NCBI GenBank assembly: GCA_026936335.1
Contig: JAPMXV010000029.1
Location: 248,001-312,000, forward strand
DNA length: 64,000 nucleotides
Reading direction: 5' to 3'
Origin: Mantamonas sphyraenae
Lineage: Eukaryota; CRuMs; Mantamonadidae
Part shown: positions 34,128 to 45,500 of the stretch, piece after piece
Numbering within the stretch: position 1 is the stretch's first letter
Layout of the letters: the number at the start of each line of letters is the position of its first letter
Translations under genes and position numbers: made by a program
Notes under the pieces: generated by a model
The model's input: the letters and a program-made list of their open reading frames with translations, nothing else
Databases searched by the model: none
Told to the model about the DNA's origin: nothing

Positions 34128-35108
34128 CTAATTCCAAGAGCGCTGGCCAAGGGTGATGCCGCTGGGCGACAGGGCGAAAGTGGCGTCGGTGGGGAACACC
34201 ACGCCGTCGGATCGTGTCATGGTGATGGGAACCATGAGCTGAACCGAACAGTAGCTGGGCACAGAGGAACGCAGACCTTGCCAGTTCTGCACTTCTGGCA
34301 GCTTGCAAATGAGGAGGTCGTCGGAAACCCATTCTGTGGCGCAGCGGACAGTGCCAAACCACACGCTGAGATCGTCGGTGAGGTTCTCACCTCGTACCTC
34401 TGCACTGTTGAGGTTGTGCGGCTTGACACTGTGCACCAGCGGGAACGGAGTGATGGACAGTTGGTCGGTGTCCTTGGTCAGCGAGGTGAAGCGGAAGTGG
34501 CGCTTGGCTGCGCTCACCAGCGACCAAACGCCACTGGCACCCACACTCCACTCGCCGCCGATCATTCGCATGGGATGCATTTCCTCGATGGAGCCGTCGT
34601 TGCTCACGGTCAGGAAGAGGGTGTCGTCGCTGATGTCCACCTCGCCCTCCAGGTCCTCCTTGTTCTTGCACACCATGAAGGCCACGTCGTCGAGACAGAT
34701 CACGGGTGTGTTCTGATCCAGCACCAACAGCCTGCACTTGTCGCTGCTGCGTCCGCCGAGATGCACCACGCGCAGGGGACCCGTGGACACGCCCCAGTCG
34801 TTTACCAGTTCGATAAGCGCCTTGTTGGGCAGCGAGGCACCATCCTGACACGACGAGTGCACACGAAAGTGCTCCCAGGCGTGCTGGTTGAGTTGGATGC
34901 CCTTCTTTCCCGAGGACAGGTACATGTTGCACGAGCCCTTGCTTCGGTGCATCACGCACACGTCCGACCCTGCCTTGATGGACACGTCGTTGCGCTTGGC
35001 GTACTTCTTGATCGGCTTGGTGATGACCTTGAACTCACTGGACGGAAACACGCCCATGGGTGCCATGTCGATGGAGCTTGAGCTGGAGCTGGAGCTGGAG
35101 CTGCTTGC

Positions 35109-35140
<32 letters not shown>

Positions 35141-36203
35141 TGCTTGTGCTCACGTGCGCGTACATGTTTGTCTGGGACGTGGACAGGTAGGCACGCTTGA
35201 AGTAGAATGCCTGCACCACGCCCTGGCCCGAAGAGTTTTGCCATGTGACCGTGCGCGTGTCGTGCACATCCGAGCGGAATACAGAGCGCTCCTCGTCCAT
35301 GTCCGACGTAATCGACTCGGTGTCGCTGATGAGGCCGTCCACCTCGGTGGGGTCAAAGGGCATGTCACTGCTCATGGACAGCAGCGAAGACACGCGGCTT
35401 GCATGTGAGGATTTCACCCAAATGGCCGGCACAGGGTGCAGGTAGCGACGCTCCGGAGCATAGCTCTTTTGCACAATAATGGGTGTAACCACAGTGACGC
35501 TGTTTGCTCGCATGGGCTCGTGCAGCAGCTGCGCGATGACGCCGGCTGCAAATTGTTCGTTGGCAACGCTCTGCAGGCCACTGTCGGCCTGCGGCATGAA
35601 GCGCACCATGCCACTCTTGCTGCCACCTGCGTCATGCCTCTCCGAGTCCATCGATTCGCCGTCCGTGTCGTCTCCTCCGCTGTTGCCCATCAGACTCGAC
35701 GGACTCTCCACCGTCGGCTCTGGCTTTGCCGCTCGTTCCACCGCTGCGCTGGACCTGCCCTGAGAATATGCATGGGTGGAAAAATCGATGTCAAAGTGGT
35801 TGTACAGATGGTCTTCGCTGTCGTCTTCGTCCTCGTCGAAGCTTCCGCGTGTTGCAGTGCGCGGCCTCTTGCGTGCCCGCTTGCGAGGCGAATCGTTGCG
35901 AAGTGTTTGCGTCGTTTCCTCCCTGTCCAGCGTCTCCTCTGCGCTGGTGCGCAAGTATGCCTCCAGAGGGGACTCCAATGCACCGCGCAGGAAATCGTTC
36001 GGGCGCGAAATACTCTCCTGCTGGCCGTACGAGCCGAAGGAAGAAAACGAAGAATCCAAACCCTCTTCGTCCTTGAACAAGCCACGCGATTGCTCCTCCA
36101 CGTCCAGCGGATCCCCATACAGTGAGTCTCCGTCCTCGTCATCCAGTTCAGACATGTGCAACTGCTGAAACAGTCGATCGAACTCGGCGTTTCCACTCTC
36201 CAT
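34128..36203 (-). CDS. CSL (CBF1/RBPJ/Su(H)/Lag-1) family transcription factor
   Basis: 691 residues, single exon. The start MESGNAEFDRLF was preferred; an in-frame ATG at 36257 adds 18 residues. The acidic N-terminus has a basic nuclear signal (SPRKRARKRPRTATR). The Rel-homology DNA-binding part contains VTPIIVQKSYAPERRYLHP, matching the CSL signature 'VAQKSYGNEKRFFCPPP', and then FYFKRAYLSTSQ. After a long serine tract comes FKVITKPIKKYAKRNDVSI with DVCVMHRSKGSCNMYL and AWEHFRVHS, the beta-trefoil (BTD) entry. The C-terminal IPT/TIG domain has LTDDLSVWFGTVRCATEWV and VPITMTRSDGVVFPTDATF, as in Su(H) 'LVRNDGIIYSTSLTFTY'. It should bind a GTGGGAA-like site. The insertion between the DNA-binding strands is longer than in animals, as in fungal class II CSLs. 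Confidence 0.88.
35071..35145 (-). repeat. Composite (AGCTCC)n / (AGC)n repeat in CSL gene
   Basis: Two abutting serine-coding repeats on the coding strand, forming a ~25-residue serine tract inserted between DNA-binding strands of the CSL fold. Confidence 0.9.
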
Positions 36204-36663
36204 TGCGTCCTCTGGGTGTGCGTCGCAGGATAACGCACGGAAAAAGTGTGAGCGCAAAATGTGGGGGACCCGTTTTTTTTAGAGTTTGGTGCCTTTTGGC
36301 GCGCCCGTTCCCCCGTCACAGACAACGGCACAAACGGACACCAACGCAAACCACTTTGTGCATGCTGCCCAATTGGAATGGCAGGGCCACAGGCGGCGTT
36401 CCGTGCTTCTGTCCCTCAAACACGTCGGTCCAAGGCCCGCGTGTCGCGACACGTGGACGAACGAGAGAACTTTCTCGTTCTTTTACCCTCGCGGACAGCT
36501 GTGTGCGACTACGGTGTGTTGCACATGCTTATGACCCCCGTGTGCCATGTGGGTTGCATGCACATCGATGCAAGAGATGCGTGCACAATAATGCGTGTTG
36601 ATGGAATCAAGGTGTACCTTTCTTGCGAGTTGTCGTTGTGTTGGCGGGACTGGTTGTCCCACA
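36204..36663. other. Longest gene-free stretch (CSL / 6PGL 3' end)
   Basis: About 460 bp between the CSL start and the 6PGL stop. It holds a T8 run and the E2F-like element close to CSL, and an A/T-richer 3' part with no clear gene, RNA or repeat. Short open frames here have no coding character. Confidence 0.5.
36294..36306 (+). promoter_or_regulatory. E2F-like TTTTGGCGCGCCC between CSL and 6PGL
   Basis: Lies ~90 bp upstream of the CSL start codon, near a T8 run at 36273-36280. Same core as the intronic copies elsewhere in the window. Confidence 0.4.
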
Positions 36664-37594
36664 TCACTCACTCTTTCCGTCCCACGTCAACCACACCAAA
36701 CCGTGTTCCATCACATTCAACACGGGATACTTCTTGCGCAGTGCCGCGCTCACTTTGTCGCCGCTGTCGAGGACCTTCTGCATCTCGGACCAGATGGAAA
36801 ACTTTGCCTCTCCGCCACGCAGGAACATGGCACGCTCTGCACTCTCGCTGTTGATCACGGCATACGTTGTGGTGATGCGATCGTGCACCGCAAACACGTC
36901 TGTGGTTGTGCACGTCACCAGTTCGCCTTCCCCAGCCCCAGGAAGCAACCGCTCCTCCAACTCGGGGAACAAACTCGCTGTATGGCCATCCGGCCCCATC
37001 CCAAGGGTCACCTACACACACACACACACACAAGTGTGCCACCGCCCCATCCGATTGCACTGTCAGAACAAATTGCCCTCTTACACAGCCACCCAGCCAC
37101 CAGCCACCCACTAGCCTCCAATAACTCACCAAATCCGGGCCGCCGTGCTCGTCAAACAGCGCCTGCAGCGCCTCGTTGTACTCCTTGGCACAAGTGGCCA
37201 CATCCTGGTTGCCTTCTTGGCCTTCTTCCACCTCTTCCACCTTTGGATGCACCACTTGAACCTCGACTCCCTGTTTGGCCGCGGACGCCTCGAGTGTGGA
37301 AGCCACCAGATTCCGCAGCGAGTCCTTGCTGCTCGCCGGCACAAACCGCTCGTCCACGAAAAAGAAGTGGACGTGTTGCCAGGGCAGCTCCATGGCACCC
37401 AGCTGCGTGTATGCCTGCACAGGCGTACTGCCTCCGCTCAGGCCCACCACAGCGTGGCCACGTCGCTCCACCGCGGAACGGATCCGTTCCGCCATCCACT
37501 CGGCCACGCCCTTGTCAAACGCCTCTGCGGATTCAAAGCTGACGTGGTTGTCGCCGTTTCTCTGTTGCGCTTGCTGCTGCTCCCTTCCACTCAT
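36664..37594 (-). CDS. 6-phosphogluconolactonase
   Basis: Exons 37130..37594 and 36664..37011 (complement) give 270 residues, close to the usual ~258. The 118-nt intron (GTGAGT...GTAG, phase 0) ends in a (TG)n run. Motifs: GLSGGSTPVQAY (phosphate-binding), VHFFFVDERFVP (catalytic strand with the conserved Asp-Glu-Arg) and TLGMGPDGHTASLFP, the family hallmark with its catalytic His. It hydrolyses 6-phosphogluconolactone in the oxidative pentose phosphate pathway. No targeting signal is evident, so it is probably cytosolic. Its start faces that of the GT61 gene 57 bp away. Confidence 0.96.
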
Positions 37595-37651
37595 GGCGAT
37601 CAACCACACAAACACACACACACGGACCCAAACAAACACACACACACGGAA
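37595..37651. promoter_or_regulatory. Divergent promoter region, 6PGL / GT61
   Basis: 57 bp between start codons, made almost wholly of (CA)n-rich sequence with two interruptions. The repeat itself may be the shared nucleosome-free element. Confidence 0.5.
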
Positions 37652-39531
37652 ATGGTGGCCAAGAGCACGCAGTCCCTTCTGTTTGGCATCGTTCTCGGCG
37701 CATTCCTCATGCACAACCTCCACACCATCATGCACCAGGACGACATTCTCATACACAGCACCAAACACACCGATCATCACTCCAAAGGTCCTCGTGCCCC
37801 GTCTGCTCCGCCTCCTTCCCAACAACTCGAGGCCAACTCCGACGACCCCAACCTCGAAGCCTCCCCCGCCCGTCCCGCGTCCCCTTCTCCCACTTCACGG
37901 CCCTCTGCGTCCACCTTGGCACCCCACACGCCCCAAAAGACTGCTTCCCGTCCTGCCACACAGGCCACTCCCTCCACGGCCCCGCCCAAGGCCGCCGGTG
38001 ACGCCGACAAGCTGCGCCCGCGTACCCCGAAACCACCCAAACCCGTCGCCACCTCCCCAGGAACCGACCATGTATATTCCCTGCTCCTCAATGATTGGCT
38101 GCCCAAGCGTGCCTCTTCCCAGGCCTGCGAGGCAGACATGGGCTTCACCCTTGCCAAACTTGGGAGGCCAAACGGGCAACCTACTGCCAACCCGAGGCCG
38201 GCGTCGACCAAACCACCCACCAGCCCAACGATCCCTCTCAATCTGCCCTCTACTGCTTCCGCTACCGACAGTCCGGTCACAGTGGGCCCGACTCCTTCTG
38301 CGATGCTTTCAACCTCAAGATGGACTACTCCCGGCTCACCACAATGCGCAACGGCGCCTGGCCCGTACGTCCCTTCCCGTCCCCGTGCCTGCCATTTCAT
38401 TTCCGCCCTGCCCTCCCGTTGCTTCTCCTGTGTTGCGCTGTGTCGTGCTGGTGTGCTCTCTCTCCCTCTCTGTGTCTGTGTATGTGCTCACCCCTCTCCT
38501 TGCCCCATCACCGACAAAACCAGGCGGTGGCTGGCGAGTACCGATACTTTGACCTGCCTGAAGGCACCATGCAGGGAGCATGCACCAAAACAAGCAACTT
38601 CAACACCAATCCGTGGCCACAGGGCCATTTCCAGCAGATCCTGAGACCAATCATGGTCGGGTACGGAGACGGCGCCTCTCCTCGCGACTTTTCCGCCTGC
38701 AAGCATGTCGTCGAGCATCCCACCCTCTTTGTCGCCAGGGACGGCAAGTGGAACCTGTACCATTCCATGGCCGACTTTGTCAACGCCTTTCTCGTCCTTG
38801 AGGCTCTCCAGGTGCCCACGGAAGATGTCCAGGTTGTCATTTTTGATCAGGATGTCCTCGGTCCCTACATCCCGCTGTGGCAGAAAGCCTTCTCACCCAA
38901 CTATCCCGTGCTCACTGGAAAGCCTCTCCAGGAGAGGGGGGACACTGTGTGCTACAAGAGAGCCATTGTCGCCCTTCCGGGCGTTTCCTCCTTTATGTGC
39001 AAAGACATCTCCACCACCAACCCATGCCACGGCTCAGACGTCCTCACCGCCTTTGGCATGCATGTCATCAAAAGCTTTGGGCTGCATTCTGTCCAGCTCA
39101 AGGCACCCGTGGTCATCACCCTCATCAGCAGGCGGCCTCACCCGGAAAAGAAAAACATGGATCGCACCACCGAGAACGAACCCGAGCTCGTCAAGGCCGT
39201 CCAGGCAAAGTACCCGAAGGAGAAGGTTATCATCCAGTGTCTTGACTTTGCAGAGTACACGTTTGACCAGCAGCTGGAGATTGTCCACGGCACCAACGTG
39301 CTTGCCGGCGTGCACGGCGCTGGCCTCACGCACCTCCTCTTCCTGCCCTCCTGGAAGCGCAACACTGCTGTCATCGAGTTTGCTCCCACCTACGGCCAGC
39401 ATTATGCCAATATGGCCCGCTGGGCAAACAGCAAGTACATCTTCCTCTCCGACGGTGCCTCGCGCAAGAACGTCGACACGTGGCTCGGTGGCATCCAGCA
39501 GGCTGTCGACCATGTGTTGCAGAAGCCATGA
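37652..39531 (+). CDS. GT61 glycosyltransferase, EOGT-like (one frame break)
   Basis: Exons 37652..38364 and 38524..39531 give ~573 residues after one correction. The N-terminus is a type II signal anchor (SLLFGIVLGAFLMHN) followed by a ~110-residue Pro/Ser/Thr stem, typical of Golgi enzymes. The catalytic part shows ATYCQPEAG, ALYCFRY, DSFCDAFNLKMDYSR, NLYHSMADFVNAFLVLEAL, VVITLISRR and HGTNVLAGVHGAGLTHLLFL. The last matches EOGT (EGF-domain O-GlcNAc transferase) better than POMGNT2, but EOGT is normally an ER-lumenal protein without this anchor, so substrate is unproven. The frame shifts at the TT of 38160-38161; one extra T gives LAKLWEAKRATYC. The 159-nt intron (GTACGT...CCAG) is in phase 0 and free of stops, so retention would insert 53 residues. 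Converges on the HECT gene with 48 bp between stops. Confidence 0.85.
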
Positions 39532-39579
39532 GCAGCAGTCGTCATCAATCCTTCCTTTTCTTCATTTCCTCTTTCCATT

Positions 39580-42500
39580 TTAGTCGTCCTCTTCCCACGC
39601 CTCACGTCCCACCGTTTGGTGGTCGGCGTCGATGCTGATGCACTCTGTGCACGCATACAAAAACTTCTTGGACATGATTTCCACACTGCTGTACGTGGGA
39701 AGCTCGACCTGGAAGAAGCACGTGTGTGCAATGGGCAGCATCAGGTCCACGTCACTGCTGGGGCTCGACACCTTGATCACCTCAAACTTTTGCGTAAAGT
39801 CGGTGTCCGAGATCGGCAGCCGCGAACGGCCCCACACGAAGCGCAGAAACAGCTGTCGCTGCGCCGCCGTGAAACTCTCCAGCATTTCCCACATCATCTG
39901 CACCGTCGGGTCCTCGTCCGTGTAACCGTAGTTGTACTTTGTGTTGCGACGCAGCAGTTCCAGATCCACGTCCCTGCGTCCGCACACCTTGACCTCCAGC
40001 TCCTGCCATGTGAACAGTGGCAACAGATGGATAGGCACAATGGTAGCCAACCCCTCTCGGATGGCGTCCAGCTGCACCGTAAACTCCGACAGGCGGAACT
40101 CCTCCACAAGCCGCACATACTCCAACCTGTTGTTCCACGTCACCGGCTGCTCCGACCCGCCCGGACGCAGTTCCACCTCTGTGCCTGCGCTGTTGAACGT
40201 CGTAAAGTTGTACTCAAACACGCTTGCAAAGTTGCTCTCGTCCACACCCGCCGGCACGTTGACCAGCTGGTCCAACGAGTCGCACACCGCCGCGTCCACG
40301 GCATACAGATCGTTGCGGTCCAGGCGAGCCTTGACCAGGCTCTTCCACACAATCGACGGCAGATCCAGCATCAGGATGTGCTTGCCTCGCAGTGCAAAGC
40401 CCATCATCTTGCCCACAAACGCATACATCGACAGGTTGATCGCCTCGGTCGCCTCCGGGTTCGGCACCCACATTTCCTGGTTGTCACCAAATCCCTTTTG
40501 GTTCTGGCACGGAATAAACAGCGGCGTGTGGTCGCTCATCAGATCCACGCACATCGACGTCATGCAATCGCGGAACAGACCGCCTGCATCGATGCCTCCC
40601 AGTCCTTGGAACTCCACACGGAATGTGTCGCCCGCCTGTCGCAGTGCGCTCGCATCCATAAAGTGCAGCGCCTGGTAGGCCTGCCCAAATACAGAGCGAA
40701 TGCCCTGTGGGTCGCCGCGTTCGTACGCCCGGGCCGCCTTGGGCTGGCTGATGGTGATTGTCGGACGCGAGTCGTGCGACATCGTGCTCTCCAGAATGTG
40801 TGTCCACAGACGCATCTTGGACTCGCTAAACACAATCGAGCGCAGCGACGCCACACGGTACGCCAGCGACCACTCCTGGTGCGCCTGAGAGAAATCGATC
40901 AGCGGGAGCATGCGCTGCAGGTGCACGTTGAAGATCTGCATGGCTGTGAAACGGTCCACAAGCACCTCTGTGGCCACGTCTCCAAACGTGCTGCTCAGGT
41001 CGGCACCGCTCAGCACCTGAGCAGGCGAGACACTCTGAACACTTCCCTCCAAGCCCAACTCCACCATGCGCGCAGACACAAGCGCCACCAGCTTGCCATC
41101 CAACGCCATGCTCCACGATTGCTGCAGGCGCACCATGTGTTCATACTCGGCCATAGGCACAACCATCGGGTCTGGTTCGCATCGTGCGCTGTTCTGAGAC
41201 GAGTTGTACACCCGGGTTGCCTCCATGATCTCCGCCACTTCGCTTGCCTCCAGCGTGCGCGCGTGCAAGGTGACGCCAAACACATGTCCACGCACGTTGT
41301 TGGGAGAGTACGTTTGGTTGCTGTTCAGCGGTACGCCAAACACAAGCGGGTAGTCGTTCGGCTTGTGGCGTCCGTCAATGGTCATTTCGCCTTCGGCCGT
41401 GCCATTCACGTACAGTTTCAGCTTGCGTGAACTCATGCTGACAGACACGTGCGTCCACGTGTCCTCCGCCACCTGCGACGTCGACGACACGGTCGTTGTC
41501 CAGTTTGCCGTGCTGCTCATACTCGCCTGCAGCCTGTTGTCTCCTTCCCCCGGTGTCAGCACCAAGTGCGGGTATCGGGTCTGCCTGTTGTCGCTGCCTT
41601 TCATCATGATGACGCCTCCACTAGACAAGCATTCTGCGTCCAACTTCAGCCAGAAGCTCAACGTGAAGTTTTCGTCCATCAGCGGCTCGACGCCGGTCAC
41701 CACGTGTCGGTTGCTTCCGTCCAAACGCAACACCTGATCGCCCAGCTGGCTGCTCAGGTGTGTGTACGCTGCACGGGCCTTACACAAGCGCAGGGTGTCC
41801 ATCAGCATCCAGTCCGACACAATGGAGTCACATCTGCCCATGAGGGCATCCTGCGATCGCGACGACAGCTCCACAATCTGGTCAAACAAAGCCGGGCGTG
41901 CCACCACATGCACGCGCGTGTTGTTTGCATACGATTCTTCTGTGTGGTCCAGCTCCAACAGCTGCAGGTGTGTCCCGCTCAGGCGCTCCACCAAGGCCGC
42001 GTGTGCCGCGCTCTTGGCCGCCACCTTTTGCATCTTCTGTTGCCCAGTGCCAGCCACGTCCGGCACAATGACAAGTGTGTCGTACGCCAACTGCAGCTCT
42101 GCCGCGCTGCTGTTGTCGGCGCCCACGTTGAAGATCCCGTCGACGCCGCCGCCGCCACCTTGCCATTCGTCAAACACTGTGTTGCTTGCTTTGAACGAAA
42201 GGCACGCGTCACCAGCATTGCTCAGCATGTCTTGCACTTTGGCTGTCACGTCCACACACTCCTCCGGGTTGCTCGTGTCACCAAACACCGCACTTGTCAC
42301 CACCATCACGCAGCGGCCCACCTGCGACAAATCCAGCGTCGGCCCGTTGCTGCCAGACGACGCGGACCCATCGTACGCGGTGGTCACAAGGCGGCTCAAG
42401 TCGTCATCTTTGCCAGCCTTGCCCTTGGCCTTGCCCTTATCGGAAGAGGACGAGGAAGAGGAAGAGGACAAACTGTTGTCCTCCTGCATGCCTGCGTCAC

Positions 42501-45500
42501 GCACCAGCGAGTACGACTTGAGTCCCAGCGACAGCTCGTTGCCGCTGCTGTCGTCACTCGTCTCGCGATGCAGCACCTCGGCCATGCTGAGAAGCTCAAC
42601 CAGGTTCTGCAGGTATGACGAGAAGATGGGTGTCTGCGAGCCCGATGCGGCGGTCTCCTTTGCGTAGATGTCGTTAAAATCCTTGCGGATGCGACGCAAG
42701 CGCCTCCACTTGGGCATACGCTGCAGCTTGCCGTCTTGCGTGGCTGCGGCGTCGCGCAGTTCGTGCAACACGCGCAGCAGCATCTCGATACCCTTGGAGC
42801 GTGCGTCCGGCTTGTTCGATTGGCGCACATACCAGATCAGCGCATCGGCAAGGTCCACCGTGTAGTGTTCCTTGACGTACGCCGGGCCCTCGCGCAGCAG
42901 CATGTCCAACAACCAGGCGCCAAGCTCAAAGTTGAGGCCGCCCAACGCCTGCAGATCGTTCAGGCGCCATTCCAGGGGGGCCACCTTGACGCGGTAGCCC
43001 CAATAGGTGGTGCCGAAACCGCTCGTGAAGCGCAGGTACACACGGTCCGAGTTGACCACAAACGGACGCCAGTTGCTGCCCTGGCCGTTGTAGCTCTTGA
43101 TCATGTGCTGGTACTGCTCGTCGCGGTAGAATGCCAGCGACGTCAGGGCGTCGTTGTTGGTGTGGCAGCGCGTGTCAAACATGACCAGCAGCTTGGAAGC
43201 ACCCACAATGCGCACCTCCTTGCGCGAGTCCTTGCTGGATTCGTACGGGTGTGCGCTCTCTTCCATGACCACCGGCGGCGGTACCTGCACCGCTGCACAA
43301 AGTGGAGAATGGTTTCTTGGGTCAGGATCTGTGTCAGGCTGCTCTGGCTGTACAGCAGCGCGTTCTCCTGGCGGATCTGATCCACCTGCTCCAGCGTCAC
43401 TTCGGCACTCTTGACAATACCCTCGGACGCCTCGACCTTGGACTTGCTTCCGCGCTTGCCTTGGTGTGCGTACGGCAGATTCTGCAGGTTCAACGGGATG
43501 TACTCGGAACCCGTCGACTCGCTGTGCAGAAGCTGACACAGCTTCTGGCGCAGCGAGTCCAACAGAGGATGCGTCGTGGTGCTTGTGGCCCGGCCTGCAA
43601 ACAGCACCTCTCCTGCGGCGAGCTTGAGAAGGTCAATCATAGCCTGTGCGCCGCCAAGCGAGCTCAGCGTGAAGCCAGAGTCCAAATCGTCACTGGGCCA
43701 CTCGGACAGCAGCGACAGCACAGCGTGGCGGATGTTGAGGATGGACAGAGCGGCGCCGATCTCCTCCACGGCGTTGTGGACCACTGCGCGAGGCGCGTTC
43801 TTGAACGCGGCGCACGGGTCTGTCCACAGCTGCGTGGGCTTCTCCAACAGGTCGATGTGCAGGCGATGCAGGTCGCGCACGGCCGTTTCCGGGTTGTAAA
43901 ACAGCATGAGCACGCTCTGCGTGTTGACGTCTGCGTCGACAACCACACCTGTGCGTCCAAACACACGCTGCACGCGCGGGTTCCACTCGCTGCGCTTCTG
44001 GATGTTGGATGCATGGTCCGCCACCCTCAACAACAGGCCTGGGATGGCTTCTTCGATGGTTGGCACATTCGCGCTGTGCGAGCTTTGCACAGCGTTGACA
44101 ATACCCACAGGGATGTTGCGTTCGATTTCCTGTCGCAACAAGTTGGTGGCGTCATTGCCAAAATGTTCGTCCCCTTCTGCACGTGCATCCTCCTCTTCTT
44201 CGTCGCTGCTGTACTCTGCGTCATCATCATCATCATCATCATCATCATTTTCGTCATGGTCGCCGTCGCCGTTTGCACCGCCCGCCGCTTCCGACTCGGC
44301 CAGGCTTGCCGCAAGCACAGCTGCGAGCATGTCGTCTTCGTCTTGCTGGCCACCTCCGGCGCCGAAAAAGTCCGTGCCGCCGCCGCTGTTGCTGTTGCTG
44401 TTGCTGTTGCTTGCGCCACCGGACTCTGCCTCGGCTGCGCTCTGGTTGCGGATCTCCTGTTCCTGCTGGTACATGCGCTCGCTCTGGGCAATCATATCTG
44501 CCTCCATCTTTTCCATTTCCTTGAAGCCATTCTCGTACAGCCAGTTTCCAGCCATGTTCATGTCGTCGTTGTGCTTCTCCAGAGCGATGATGCACAGCTC
44601 CAGCGGGAAGAAACCCATCATCATGACAAGCTCCTCGGCCAGGGTGCGCCTGTTGAGCTCGGCTTCCGTCATGACGTACTCCTGTTCCGCAGCCTTGTTC
44701 TCCAGCTCGTCGAGATAGCCCTCGGGCAGCGTCTGCACAAAGTCGTACAGGAAGGGGCTCTGGCCAAAGTTGACCTGCATCGTGACGCCGTATGTGCAAG
44801 CGCCAATGATGGGCGTGAAGCGACCCGACACGTTGTCAAACGCCGTTTCGATGAGCTTGCCGTTCTTGGTGAAGTAGATGGTCTGCCTGCGGATGTTCCA
44901 GCCGCAGCCAACCACGTCACCCACTCCAAACTCGGGGCCGTACGGGATCATGTCTGCATACACGTTGGCCTCGCTGGTGTGTGCGACGCACCCGGTGTCC
45001 GAGTGATACCCGTACGACAACGTGCTGCCCGGCATGCCTTCGAGAAAGACGCCAACGCGAGCAAGGCCAATGGCCACACGCAGAGGCACATCCTGTTGCA
45101 CCGAGTCCACAATCTTGAGCTCAAAGTAGAAAGAGGGCAGGGTGTTTGGGATGGTGCCATTTGCGCGCGCAAAGCTGATCTCCATGAGATGCGGGTCGCA
45201 CACAGATGTAAAGGTGCACAGATTGTGGATCTCGCAGAAGCGGGCCGAGGCACGCTCGACGAGGGTGGGCAGATGGGTCTTCATCTTGCGGAATGGCGAG
45301 TGAGGCACAATGTCCTCCTGCTCCAAGGGCTTGGCGAGCTCTGCGTCCTCCTGCATGCCGTTGAGCTGCTGATACCCGAGTTCCTGCAATCGCAGCATCA
45401 TCAGCTCGAGCTGCACGCCGCTCTTGAACTCGTTCAGAGTGGTCGGCGTCACTGCAGTCTCCATCATGAGGGAGAGGAGACCCGAGGTGTAGCAGCACTT

